DNA of 64,000 nucleotides, taken from NCBI GenBank assembly GCA_961205875.1, contig OY540816.1, positions 7,078,701 through 7,142,700 on the forward strand, in the 5' to 3' direction. Origin of the DNA: Sialis fuliginosa. Its lineage: Eukaryota > Arthropoda > Insecta > Megaloptera > Sialidae. Under the pieces are notes generated by a model that worked only from the letters and a program-made list of their open reading frames with translations, made no database searches and was not told where the DNA came from. Position numbers and translations under genes: made by a program. Shown here in pieces: positions 43,987 to 55,702 of the stretch (position 1 is the first letter of the stretch; every line of letters starts with the position of its first letter).

Positions 43987-45276
43987 CCCTTAGTTACTCG
44001 CATGATATACCGTAACGCATTTACTCGCGCGGTGTATTTTATACACCACATAAAATATAGCTAGTTTTTGGGAATTTTGAAGTTATTTTATTAATTTTTT
44101 AGTCCAATTTACATTATGTACTATATATTTTTGAAGAACTAAGAAAATTTTCTTAAAATTAGCACAATTAAAAATTAAGAATAACAAAAACAAACCAAAA
44201 TAAATTTTAAAAAGTACACAAAACTGTTCAATATTCATCTTCTGTTTCTTCATGTTGCAATAAATTGGTGACTGGCATTTAATCACAGATGTTGCATGTT
44301 TTTTGTGTATTTCAGGCACCAAAACAGCAACAATCCAAACATTAACTAACAACACTCTGTTACAATTGTTAAATTGTGACTACCGGATACCTATCTCACT
44401 CTAGACAGACTAAATAAAGGTTAGGTGGGGGCAGGGGCGCCGACTTCTTAAAAATATTGGGAGGGCTCCATTTTTTTGGACTCTCTTTTCCCTTATATAA
44501 GACAAAATAATAATACTGTGTACCCCCCCCCCCTCCCCCCAAGAAAGTTGACGTTAAAAGCTTTTTTCATAAACAATTTTTGTTTCATTTAATTAATAAT
44601 TTTATTTATTAACCTAAAAAGCAGCCAAGTCAGGTCTGTATTAAGGAAAATTGCATTTAAAGTGACATATATATGGGGTTGGAATGATTAGTAAAACCTT
44701 ATGGAATGGGTTTAGAAGTACATAAACTTAAAAAATGTCCCATGCCTAAAGTTTTTATTAAAATTATTTATATATTTATAAAATTAATATGATTAATTTA
44801 AAAAAAAATGTTTCAGACTTAAATTTTTCCTTAATACAGACCTGACCTAATTAATTTGTACACTATATAATCGACTATTAAAATATCTACAATTCTGCAA
44901 ATAAACTCCATCATTACGTTTTATTGTGCCTTTATTTGTGTACAAAATAAATATTTATATTTTATATATTTCACTTGCCTAATCAATTAACTTTCCACAA
45001 ATCTTTATAATTCTAATAATTTTTCATAATGACAACATTATTTTCCAAAATATACTCACTAACATATTGGCAACCTATAAAATAATCCGTTAAATCTCAA
45101 TGTACAAAAACTTAAAAATTCATCATTTATTGGAGGGGGGGGGCTTGAGCCCCATAAGCTCCATGGAGTCGGCGCCCCTGGGTGGGGGTGTACAGTCCCA
45201 CAAAAATGTATACATTTAGCAATCACAGAAAATGCGTTGCTGGTGTACAAAATACACTAGCGCGAGTAACTAAGGG
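43987..45276. mobile_element. TTAA-flanked non-autonomous element with nested hAT insertion
   Basis: Ends CCCTTAGTTACTCGC and GCGAGTAACTAAGGG are an exact inverted pair, flanked by TTAA (43983-43986, 45277-45280). Subterminal GGTGTATTTTATACACC (left) and GGTGTACAAAATACACTAG (right) are typical of piggyBac-like ends. Without the hAT element at 44432-45180 and one 8-bp duplication it would be about 533 bp. It lies 66 bp from the intact piggyBac but has different end sequences, so it is a different family. Confidence 0.85.
44432..45180. mobile_element. hAT-type element (CAGGGGCGCCGAC ends), duplication GGTGGGGG
   Basis: Begins CAGGGGCGCCGACTTC and ends GAGTCGGCGCCCCTG, bounded by a perfect 8-bp repeat GGTGGGGG (44424-44431, 45181-45188). 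The interior has an inverted ATTAAGGAAAA / CAGACCTGAC block (about 44625 and 44830). No transposase. Confidence 0.9.
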
Positions 45277-45280
45277 TTAA

Positions 45281-45858
45281 AATAACTATCTAGCAGTTTT
45301 GGATAATCACATCCATACTATACTATAACTAATAGATTATTGTCAATTTATTTATCATTTGTCATTTCACGAAATTACTAACGACAAATAAATCAAAGTA
45401 TTGACATTCACAGCTGTACTTATCTGTCAAACATTAATTTAAATAGACAACTTGGACATGACAATACATTCATCAAACAAATTATTTTTTGATGGTTTTT
45501 AAATTTATTTGTTTTATACATATTTATCCATTTTACTGTTATATAAACGCTTATTCAAATTATCACAACATTTTTCGTATATTATTATAAAATCCCATTT
45601 TTTCAATTTTTCAAAACGAATGTTTCTTTGTCATATATCTACAACAAAAGACAAAAAACCGCATGTAAAATAGGGGCTTAGAAAATATGCATGTAAATTT
45701 TATTATCTGTGTGTAGAATCCCAGTAATTCTTCTATATTTCCGAATTCTTCTGCATAACTTGACACTCATGAAAACATAAAATTTCAAAATATTCAGTAG
45801 ATACAAAATAAGAACAAAAGAAATTTTAAACATGTACGTAGGTAACTTACGGTACCTA
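45281..45858. other. AT-rich intergenic DNA
   Basis: No gene recognised. Confidence 0.4.
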
Positions 45859-46833
45859 TATAAGATACTGGCACCAGTTATGGCCGCTATAAAAGCAAGG
45901 TTTACTGTTTTTGTAATTAACGGGCTTCTTTTTTGTAATTCTCATCAACTCATGTTACTAATAAAACAAGTAACTCTTTATTTAATCAATTTAATTACCA
46001 TAGTCCGCAAATATAGTTTGTTTTATAAATTATAGCCTTTTATTTTGTTTATGTTTTTTCTCCAGTAATGGATAAAGTAAAACCAGTAATGAGCACGCAG
46101 TAATTGACATTTTTAATGATTACAAAATGATAAGTACTTACGACAAAAAATATATAAAAGAAAGAATCGTCAAATTTAAAACAATATAAAACAGTTGCTA
46201 TGATAATATAATAATTAGGGGTGTACCGAAACTGGAATTTTAGATTCCGGCCGGAACCGGAATCACCGGAATTCACAAAAAAAATTTAATTAATAATAAT
46301 AATTAAAACCAATATGTATGGTTTTTTACATAGATTATTATCTTAAATTAATATTTTATACGGTATTTCTTAAATAGTAGAGGCGTAGAGTCCTACATTA
46401 GGTAGGTATATTATAAAAAATATTATTTTTGACAAATCTTGTAATTTTTACAGCTTCGTAAGATCGATTGTTTTAAATTGTTTGCATAGCATACGTTCTT
46501 CTTGATCGAATCTAATTACATTTCTAGTGTCAAATTATAAATGTGATAAATCACAAACAGCATCTAGACATATTCACAATAGAGAAGATTGTATACATTT
46601 TTACAGATAAAAGAATCCCTACTACTCGAAATAAAAGCATATTACTATTATATTATAGTGCATGTATCATAAACAATACTGCATTATCTTAATACTATCA
46701 GCTAAGTTCAGATAGTTTTTGAAGAAAACATATTTCGGGCTACAGTATTATTAAAAAATTCAGAACAAGTCTTATTTTTACACCATAACAATTGGAATTT
46801 TAAAAAATCATTGATATACAGAAAGAGTCATAT

Positions 46834-47708
46834 CAGGTGGAACAAACTTGAATAGTTTATTAAGAAAAAAATCCGTTTAAACATGTATCCGGAAACTCTT
46901 CGTGAGGAAGCTACAGACTCTCAAAGATTAGTTTTTATTTAATATTTTGAGAACCCATTTTAATACAGTACTTAAATTTGACACCCGGTTTAATATTATA
47001 CGTGTTATCGATTTCCAGTATCAATCAATGATTGTTTAGACCAGGGATATATAGGGGCAAGTCCGACCAGTGGGCCCATTGAGTTATATCTAGTTTTTTG
47101 TTCTTAATTTTTTTCCTAAAAAAATCAATTTTTCTCCATGTGGCCGTCCGCCGCCCCTTCTGGAACCCAGAGCAGTCGCCCAGCCTCCCTACCTAAAGCC
47201 AGTATACATTAACAAAATAAGCAACGAATTTTAATAAATATAAAAATTTTGAACATCAAGTATTCTTTTTTCCAAAGCTTACTTGACTTTTTAATATTGC
47301 TCTCGAGTGATTGTTGTCGACTAACAAAAATATTTTAGTTTTCCATGGCAATTGTGATTTTTATTCAATAATGAATAAAATGCGTTGTATCTTTGTTATG
47401 AGTTGTTTTATTTCAAAAACACGAAAAGCTTTGTGACTTATTAAAGAAAAATTGTTCTACGATTTCAAAATTTTCACTCGTTCTTTCTTTTTATAATCGG
47501 TTTAGTATTAATAGGTACGTGTTTAATACTAAACCCATTATAACATTTCATAACTGTTTCACAATGGATTCTCAAAATATTAAATAAAAATTAATTTTAG
47601 ACAAAATATTTTTTCTGTAGCTCTCTCGCGAAGAATTTTCGGACACATGTTTATGAACTTTTTTTTCAAATATTTTTCTCGATCAACTTTTCAAATTTGT
47701 TCCACCTG
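46834..47708. mobile_element. Mariner-like inverted-repeat element nested in a hAT element
   Basis: Ends CAGGTGGAACAAACTTG and the inverse of CAGGTGGAACAAATTTG; TAT on both sides contains the TA duplication. Longer inverted similarity inside (ATGT(A/G)TCCGGAAACTCTTCG and its inverse near 47625-47655) marks it as a foldback. It contains a hAT-like fragment at 47043-47208 that ends GGGCGACTGCTCTGGG / CCTAAAGCCAGTAT. Confidence 0.7.
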
Positions 47709-47837
47709 TATAATTAAACAGTTTAATGTCCGTAATAAAATGACATTTTTGTTAATAGATATATCATTATAAAAAAAAAAATATTTTTAAGGTCAATTAA
47801 TGTTATAATTACAATCATACTTTAAACAGGTATTGAG

Positions 47838-47935
47838 GCTTCCGCGGTGATCTTGATATGGCCGTGTCGGTTTGGTCGTGTTATCGATAACACAACCAAA
47901 CCGACGCGGCTTACACCCAGAAACCAAGTGCCTTA
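47838..47935. repeat. Palindrome GTGTCGGTTTGGTCGTGTTATCG and inverse
   Basis: A perfect-stem hairpin of about 25 bp around GTTATCGATAAC, followed by GCGGCTTACACCCAGAAACCAAG. The same words occur in the longer hairpin at 55270-55450, so this is a shortened member of that family. Confidence 0.65.
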
Positions 47936-48352
47936 TGAAATGATTGTTTCCATTAAAATGTTTGCTAATAAAATGTTGTTACATCATAATTATTATATTT
48001 ATGTTTGATTTTTTAAGCAAATACAACATATGTTATTTATGAATTTCTTAGTAGAAAGCAGTAATAAAATTTAAAAATTCCGGTAAATCCGACCGGAACC
48101 GGAACCGGAATAAAATCGTGAATTCCGACCGTAATTTCGGTACACCCCTAATAATAATTAATTTAAATATCCACCATTTTGACACCTATTGGCCGATTGT
48201 CATCAAATCATACTGTAAAACAGTTAAATATATATTGATTAATATTCAGAAATGGTAGTAATCAAATATCAAAAAATATTTCTAATTCAGTACATTTAAT
48301 TTAAAAATAGCCAATACTGGAATCATATCCAAGACTGGTGCCAGTACCTTAT

Positions 48353-48691
48353 TTTTATAGTATGTGGATAAATACAAGACAGGTATATAGCTATATTAAG
48401 ACATCTTGTCTCCAATTGTTGAATGTCAGCACCGCATAACAAATAATACATTATTATACACATTAATATGTGTACATATAACACATTAAAACGACTTATG
48501 TTTCAATGGCAATGCACTATGTCGGGTTGGAATAACTCTCGTAGACAATAATCATTATACTGGAAATTACACCAGTTTGATATGGCAATGTGTTACACAT
48601 TCATATGAAATATCAGACTGACACATTGCTATCGCCGCGGTAAATATGCAGTCTGCTTTAGTAGGTGCTACTTACATATTAATTAGGTTAA
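48353..48691. other. AT-rich intergenic DNA
   Basis: No gene recognised. Confidence 0.4.
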
Positions 48692-49010
48692 TGTCCGGTA
48701 TTATAAAGCAGCTAGCAAAATTTGCTAGCTGGCAAGCACTTTCAAATGGGGTATTAATTCTGTACTTGTATCTATGGAATTTAGAGCAGTGACACTTCAA
48801 CTAATTGTAACACAGTTGGTATCTTTCACCGTACAAAATAATTTTCATGATATCACCAGTTTTAATACCGTTGGTGTTTACCTACAACGCGTGCGCGAAA
48901 CTTGTCAAAATCTTCAACAAATTCCAAAAGAACTGTCATATAAGTTTGATATCTCATTTGAAAGTGCTTGATAGCTAGCAAATTTGTTAGCTCCTTTATA
49001 ATACCGGACA
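48692..49010. mobile_element. PIF/Harbinger-like miniature element, duplication TAA
   Basis: Begins TGTCCGGTATTATAAAG and ends TTTATAATACCGGACA, flanked by TAA on both sides (48689-48691, 49011-49013). Closely related to 62334-62661. The overlapping opposite open frames (48774-48971, 48862-49209) are by-products. Confidence 0.85.
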
Positions 49011-49388
49011 TAATACATATGAAAACATTTTCGTTACTGTATAGCAGTGATTCTGCGTCGAAACATCCAGGGAATTTCTCGCTTTTTTTGCTGTTTCGAC
49101 TCTCGAGTCCAGGGAGTTTTTTGTTTAAAGTCCCGGGACTCGATACTTTTCTTCGTAATACATTGTAGATCGTATTTTTGAAAATAAAATTCTTATGGTT
49201 CAGTATCAAATGATTTATCCATTAAAAAAGAAAAAAACCAAATGAGTTTAAAATTTTCCAATCAACTGGAGAACGGACGCAAAAATAAAATATATTTTAT
49301 AGATTTAATTTCATTGATATTTCTAAAAGTTTATTTTGTTAGGTAAAAATAAAATATGCTTTTGGTTTGTATTTAAAAAGCGATATCA
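49011..49388. other. Intergenic DNA with a TCCCGGGACTC repeat
   Basis: 49065-49150 contains GACTCTCGAGTCCAGGGAG and AGTCCCGGGACTCGAT, a decayed low-complexity element overlapping the end of the upstream PIF-like element. No gene recognised. Confidence 0.35.
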
Positions 49389-49745
49389 TGCACTTTGTAT
49401 ACTCGAACATAAATTTTAATACTTTGCACTAAAAATTAATCCTTTGCACTGAATGATCCCACTGAAGTTTTGATATTTTTAATGTAATTTTTTGATGATT
49501 TTTACATATTTTTGATATGTTGTGATTTTCTAAATTTTAACCTAACCAAAACTAACCAGCCTCCCTTCGCCCCAATAGATTTCCCTAACCAAGGACAGTT
49601 AACGTGTATATTATTAGAGCATCAACATTATTCTGAATAACTATATACAAGATTTTTGACAATAGTGACGTTATATCGACATATTCTTCAATACGAGTTA
49701 AAATTTAGTGCAAAGTACTAAAAATGTTCAAGTGTACAAAATGCA
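49389..49745. mobile_element. Miniature inverted-repeat element, uninterrupted sister of 8093-8662
   Basis: Ends TGCACTTTGTATACTCGAAC and the inverse at 49725-49745. Its sequence GATCCCACTGAAGTTTTGAT (inverse orientation) shows the 8.3-kb copy before its hAT insertion, and CCCTAACCAAGGACAGTTAA shows the 22-kb relative before its own. A further hairpin (TGCATACTGTATA..TATACAGTATGCA-like) follows at 49739-49780. Confidence 0.75.
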
Positions 49746-49780
49746 TACTGTATATACCATACAGTATGCATTTTGTACAG

Positions 49781-50690
49781 TATATAATAGATATCCGTGA
49801 TATATTATGAGAACATTTTTTGTAGTCAATGTTACGCTCTATAATAAATATTATATACATGTTCATGCTAATTGCTTTATTTTTTTAATTAAAGGCAAAA
49901 AACAATAAAACTACCCTATTTGGGATTTTTTCAACCCCCATTTGGTACGGGAAGGGGTTGGTTCATCATGACCAAATTTAACACAAATTCAACTCTCATG
50001 ATAACGAACAAATTGGGGGGGGGGGGGGGGCGGAGTTAAAAATATATGTAATGTATAAAATACATTCTGAATAAAAAGTTAAAGGTGTTTACACAAGAAA
50101 AGTATATTAAGATTGGTGCACAAGTAACGGTGAAATATCGAGAATCTATGATAGAGGATAAATATTTATAAGAATCTGTCAAAAATTTCCAACCCTTCTT
50201 AAAAACTAAAAGATATAATAAAAACAATATATTTTAAGTAAACTTACTAATTCGTTTAAAAAAAACGAGCAGATGGTGAAAATTAATAAAAGTAAATTTA
50301 TGTAAAAATAACAGTTTTTTAATCCCCAATTCTTTATTAAAAATGTTTTGTGTGCTTACTAAAAATTCATATTCATAAAAGTAGTTTTATAAAAAATTGT
50401 CTGTCGGCAAATTAATGGTGTTTGTTTCTTGAAAATTTATATCGCTTTTCTAGTAATATTAGTCTTTGAAAAGGACATAAACTAATAGCTAAAATAAAAA
50501 TATTTTTTTCAAAATACATAAAATAAATAATAATTTAATTTTTTTAAACTCACAAAGACCTGATAAAAAAAATAATAAAAATATTTATTTTTTAAATAAT
50601 AAATTTTATGTGATTGACTAGAAATCAATAAATACATATGTAGGTAAAGAATTGACTTATGATTTAACAACAAATACGTTTATTTAAAAC
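49781..50690. other. AT-rich intergenic DNA with a G-run
   Basis: No gene recognised. A run of about 14 G lies at 50016-50030 next to GGCGGAG, probably a transposon remnant. Confidence 0.4.
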
Positions 50691-51270
50691 TAGCGGACCT
50701 ACCCAAGTGCCCAGGACTTCGCTCGCGTTACATAATTTTTTTTATATTGACAGCACAAATAATATTTTAAAACAGGGGATGAAATATTAAATTTTTATTT
50801 CTTTTTGTTTTTTCGTAATATCTCGATTCCTGTTTCTCCCCATCCTTCGTAATATTTTTCTCGCCGGATCGAATAAAACTAATTACAACCCCTTGTACAC
50901 GGGATGAAATATTAATTTTTGTTTCTGTATTCATTATACAACACAATCGTAAATATCTTGGCACCTATGCGAGATAGAGGGTTGTTTCCCCCCCCTCTAA
51001 AATCCTCTACCCCGAAGTATTTTTCCCGTCGAATCGAATGAAACTAATTACAACTTTCGATACGTGACAGGGATGAAATATTATTATTTTTTGTTTTCAT
51101 TTTTTATTCATTATAAAAAATCGTAAATATCTCGGTTCCTATGCGAAATAGAGGTTTGTTTTTCCCCCTAAAACCTTTAAAACCCTTTCACCCGAAGTAT
51201 TTTTCCGCCGGATCTAATGAAACTAATTACAACCCTCCATACGTAACAAGGGATGAAATATTAGATTATC
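50691..51270 (-). mobile_element. Helitron-like 3' end followed by tandem repeats
   Basis: On the minus strand the sequence ends GCGAGCGAAGTCCTGGGCAC..GTCCGCTAGT, a form seen at Helitron 3' ends in insects. Inside it are about four direct repeats of 125-180 bp (GGGATGAAATATTA, then GTAA(T/A)ATCTCG..TCC, then GCCGGATC..AATGAAACTAATTACAACCC). Confidence 0.5.
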
Positions 51271-52970
51271 ATTATTATTTTTTTATTAACTATTCATTAT
51301 TAAATATACATATTATTTAATAAACAAACGAGCCTATACTACGGTTAAAATTATCATAAATATTGAATAGACAAATAACAAGTTTTTTGTCACAGAAATA
51401 ATTTTTCATTAAAATTTTCATAACTATAATTAAATAATAAAATTTACAGCGCTAAATGAACGTTTATTCGTTTTTTCTTTCTCATCATTTTTTTAACCCG
51501 TCCCTTCACCCTCTTTAAACAAAAAAAAATTCGAAAATTGTTAAATATTGATAAAGGTAAATCTTCGTTTCCAGTTGTCAGATCGTTTTGAAAAATAAAT
51601 CGTCAGTTTGGAATCATACATTTTTATAAGAAGCTTCTAAAATTTTTAAAAGTGATAAAACATGCATATCCCGATCAGGATAAATAATAATTGAAGCAAG
51701 CGATTTGGTGGACCTAAATAGTCTCACCCCACCCCAAGCTTGTTCTTACTATTACCAGCTCATCATCGACTTCTGTTAATATTTTACTTCTCGTGTCCAT
51801 TGTATTTAATAGTCAGTACATATATGGATATTGTATGTACAGTGTACAATGTACAACCTTTATCAAATACCTATGATATTTAAATCTACCAAGAAATGTT
51901 GCTCCCAGACAATGAATAACCAAGCTAATAAGTAACTTACGAACAAAGCAAGGCCAGAAATTCATGTAGATACAAGGATGCAAACAAATACTCAAATACT
52001 GTTTGCAAATTCTGTTGTACCTACTCTGTAAAAAAAGTAGTAACTCAAAGTCAGAGCCGTACTTATAAACAAGCGTATGAGGGACTAGCTGGAGGCCTCG
52101 TGAGGACTGGGGCTTCGTGAGAGACATTGACGTGTTAAATAGTAGGGAAATTAAACATTATTTAATTAAATTAATATTAATTAAATACAAAATTAATGCA
52201 TTTAAGGATCTACAATGTATTTTTACTTATTTATATTAAATTTATAAATTGCAGTAATCGTTACAATGGCCATTGCCCTTTATATAAAAGAGGTAGCGTT
52301 ATGTATTATAGCGAAAGTGATATTTTTCCTATTATAATTACTATAAGTTAGTATGTAACAATTTTACCCAAGCGTATAACATTTAACCCCAACGCGGGGT
52401 TAAAGTGTCCCCCAGTTTTCTTCAGAAAAAAAACTATAAACTAAGACATAATTTTTTTTTAAATTAATCAGTATTGGACCACAATCATCTTTAAAATATT
52501 TTACGATTTATGTACCAAAAATAATTTAATTATTAACTATACTTTGGAAATTATTACGTACTATTTTTCGTTAAATTACATATAACTTTTAGCTCCTCTC
52601 CTCCTACTCAATTATTCTTGAAATATTTTTAAAAGAAACTTTTGAAAAATTGCTTGAGTCGTGCAATGTTAGTTTTGCTATCAAAAGTACAAATCAAAAT
52701 ATTTAACCACTTTTAGTGAGTGAAAAACTTCATTGTGTAAAAGCCAATCTTAAATATAGAAGACGCATAGCATTAGAAAGAACGTCTCAGCAGCTATAGG
52801 TAATATCATTATCAGTTGCTGAGAAGGTCATGGGATACAGGGCACACCAAAAGGCAAAAGTCAGCGAATTTATTTTATAAAAGTTTTTCGTGTAACTGTA
52901 AAACCACCGTAGTATAAAAATTTGAAATCCATACAGGCATAGGTCAAAATCTTAAAGCTTGACATTTTAC
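51271..52970. other. AT-rich intergenic DNA
   Basis: No gene recognised. 52050-52135 (CAGAGCCGTACTTATAAAC, GAGGCCTCGTGAGGACTGGGGC) looks like one end of a hAT-type element without its partner. Confidence 0.4.
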
Positions 52971-53107
52971 AGAAACGGTCTCCGTCACCGTTTCGACCTT
53001 ACAAGTCTATTACATGTTAGCTGCGTCAAAACGCAGCTAACATACCACTTGTATTAAATCACATATAATAGATTTGCAAGGTCGAAGCGGTGACGGAGAC
53101 CGTTTCT
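52971..53107. mobile_element. 137-bp hairpin element
   Basis: Arms AGAAACGGTCTCCGTCACCG and its inverse with about 42 bp of near-perfect pairing; an inner hairpin GTTAGCTGCGTCAAAACGCAGCTAAC lies between. Weaker pairing continues about 15 bp outward on both sides. No coding capacity. Confidence 0.75.
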
Positions 53108-53789
53108 ATAAAGTGCCTTAAACGTTAAGAAAAAATAATCTGAATACATACTTGGGTTTATATTTAAATTTAGAAATCCACCTCTGCATACGAATGTGTG
53201 CATTTGTAAATAATATATTGTACATCATTTGGAATCAGTGAACACGACAATTAACCTTTGCCAATCATATACAAATGTGTGTCGGACCTCCTCTCGCTAA
53301 CAATATGTATCAATTAAACGGTTACACTGATTGCAATGACTCGTGCGTTAGCCTGCAACTGTTATACATAAATTACATTAATTATAGTCAATCGCAACAA
53401 ATTATGGATTTTCAACTAAATAAACATTATTTTTAAATAATGTGCAAAGAAAATCAGGAAATGGTATATATATCTTGACCGCCCCTAATATACATAGGTA
53501 TGTATATGTGCAATATGTTATTTATATTTCCGAATTCATTATTTAACAGAGACTAGCTTCTTATCTTCTGAAATAATAATTAAGAAAATTAATTATAAAT
53601 AATATCTGTGTTTGATATAACAAAAAAGATTGGATGTGTCGGGATGCACAGTCGAGGGATTGAGGTGAATACGTTCCAAACTGTGACAGTGGGGTTAAAT
53701 AAAACGCAGATTCATGATGTACTTGCGTGCCCTGCCCCTCCTGACACTCTCAGTTACTGGTAATAGTATATTTTCCGATAGAGAACCGG
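53108..53789. other. AT-rich intergenic DNA with one GC-richer patch
   Basis: No gene recognised. 53640-53760 is richer in GC but has no recognised similarity. Confidence 0.35.
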
Positions 53790-54957
53790 ATTTTTTTTTT
53801 TTTTTCAAAAAATTCTATCTTAAATTAATATACCATTATTTTATATAGTATTTCTTAAATAGTAGAGGCGTACAGTCCTACATTATATTATAAAAAATAT
53901 TCTTTTTTACAAATCTTGTAATTTTTACAGTTTCGTAAGATCGATTGTTTTAAATTGTTTGTTTATCATACGTTCTTCTTGATCAAATCTAATTACATTC
54001 TAGTGTCAAATTATAAATGTGATGAATCACAAACAGCATCTAGACAAATTCACAATAGAGAAGATGGTATAAATTTTTACAGATAAAAGAAAAAAAAATC
54101 TTAATACTATTAGCTAACAATAAGTTCAGATAGTATATATTCGGAGAGGTTATGATCGGAGACAGGAAATGTTTTTGAAGAAAACATGTAGGGCTACTCT
54201 CAAGGATTTTGTCTCAAATTAGTTTTTATTTAATATTTTCAGAACCCATTGTGATACAGTACTTAAATTTGGTTCCCGGTTTAGTATTATACCTGTTATT
54301 GATTTCCAGTATCAAAAAATTATTATTTAGACCAGGGATGTATGAGGCCAGTCCGACCAGTGAGCCCTTTGAATTATATCTAGTTTTTTTTGTTCTTAAT
54401 TTTTCCAAAAAAAAACTACTAGAATTCAAGCTTTACTCTACGTGGCCACCCGCCGCTCTTTCTGAACTGGCACCCCGAGCAGTCGCCAAGTCTTCCTCCC
54501 TAAAGCCAGCATTGCTGTTATGCATTAACAAAATAAGCAACGAATTTTAATAAATATAAAAATTTTAAACATCAAGTATTCTTTTTTCCAAAGCTTACTT
54601 GACTTTTTAATATTGCACTCGAGTGATTGTTGTAGCTGACTAACAAAAATATTTTAGTTTTCCATGGCAATTGTGATTTTTATTCAATAATGAATAAAAT
54701 GCGTTGTATCTTTCTTTTTATAATCGTTTTAATCGTGTTAAAAAACTGCATTTTTTGTGTTATGAAATGATTATTTCCATTAAAATTTTTGCTAATAAAA
54801 TGTTATTATATCATAATTCTTATATTTATGTTTGATTTTTTAAACAAAAATAATGTATATTATTCATGAATTTCTTAGTAGAAAACAGTAATAAAATTTA
54901 AAAAATCCGAAACCGGAATAAAATCGTGATTCCGACCGGAATTCCGGTATACCTCTA
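53790..54957. mobile_element. Degraded hAT-type element, relative of 46216-48150
   Basis: The right end GACCGGAATTCCGGTATACCTCTA matches the family. The left end is damaged (GATAGAGAACCGGATTTTT) and no duplication can be fixed. The interior from AATTAATATACCATTATTTT onward follows the copies at 33451 and 46216, and gives the pre-insertion reference for 33562-34349. Confidence 0.6.
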
Positions 54958-55269
54958 ATATTGAATGATACCAAAATCATCCCAGTCGGACTTTTGGTTT
55001 CTGAGTTATTCAGTGGTTTTAGTTCACCCTGAAAACGTTACATCAAGTTTCTGAAATACCCCTCCAGTATCTGTCTGGCGTCAAACACTAGACGTTAATT
55101 ACGTCAAAAAAGTAGAAGGTCACTCGAATCTTTTTGAACTCTGCTATTAGATTAGCCTTCAATAAATAAATTTACATAAGCTATATACATTTAGGGTCGA
55201 TCCAGACTATCGTGCCAGTCCTGGTCCGGTCACGCTCCAATCAAATATAAATATACAATTAACAATGAA
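54958..55269. other. Intergenic DNA
   Basis: No gene recognised. Around 54960-55020 (CCCAGTCGGACTTTTGGTTTC) has the flavour of a degraded repeat. Confidence 0.4.
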
Positions 55270-55450
55270 ATCATGGATCTTGGCTTCTGGATGTAAGCCG
55301 CGTCGATTTGGTCGTGTTATCGGCCAACGTTTCGTCACACATTGCAGTGGACATCTTCAGGGCTCTTCTAAAAGTTGGCCGATAACACGACCAAATTGAC
55401 GCGGCTTACACCCAGAAGCCAAGATCCATGTCAAGATCGCCGCGGAAGCC
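55270..55450. repeat. Long hairpin with the TGAAGATG..GAAACG motif
   Basis: Left arm ATGGATCTTGGCTTCTGG..GCCGCGTCGATTTGGTCGTG and its inverse on the right with a loop of about 60 nt. The loop (minus strand) reads CTGAAGATGTCCACTGCAATG then TGTGACGAAACG. Related blocks at 4965-5175 and 47838-47935. Probably an inverted pair of retroelement ends. Confidence 0.65.
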
Positions 55451-55702
55451 TCAAGACTTGTATAAGAATGAAATCATTCACACAATAGATATCGTGCCGA
55501 TCTTAAGAGCTAAATATATTATGCAGACAACTAAAAATTTATTAATATCAACCTATATTTACCTCAATAGGTCCGTATGTGACAAAATTATAAGACGCAT
55601 GTATAGAAGATGGATGTATTAAATAATTTGATCTATATTGTAGTCGCGTATTCTGGGAAAGAACATTTCTTTGTTTTAAATTGTATGTATAATTAAGATA
55701 TA
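55451..55702. other. AT-rich intergenic DNA
   Basis: A 64-codon open frame (55428-55622) begins within the hairpin repeat; no family is recognised and it is not called as a gene. Confidence 0.35.

Larger units (their letters stand above)
46216..48150. mobile_element. hAT-type element (TAGGGGTGTACCG ends), duplication ATAATAAT
   Basis: Begins TAGGGGTGTACCGAAACTGG and ends TAATTTCGGTACACCCCTA; bounded by a perfect 8-bp repeat ATAATAAT (46208-46215, 48151-48158). CCGGAACCGGAAT repeats lie next to both ends. No transposase; about 875 bp is a nested inverted-repeat element. Confidence 0.88.
45859..48352. mobile_element. Element X, copy interrupted by a hAT element
   Basis: The flanks 45859-46215 and 48151-48352 together match, in inverse orientation, the uninterrupted copy at 32326-32882 (ACTGGCACCAGTTATGGCCGCTATA at the left; CCACCATTTTGACACCTATTGGCC at the right). 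Between them lies the hAT element 46216-48150. Confidence 0.75.

Noticed and set aside
44083..44355. 90-codon minus-strand frame in the second TTAA element as a transposase remnant
   Set aside because: No DDD-context motif or Cys-rich end recognisable; likely chance in AT-rich sequence.
48862..49209. 115-codon minus-strand frame
   Set aside because: Crosses the end of a PIF-like miniature element and a TCCCGGGACTC repeat; no family motif.
51813..52127. 104-codon minus-strand frame
   Set aside because: No recognisable domain; its start lies in a hAT-like end fragment.
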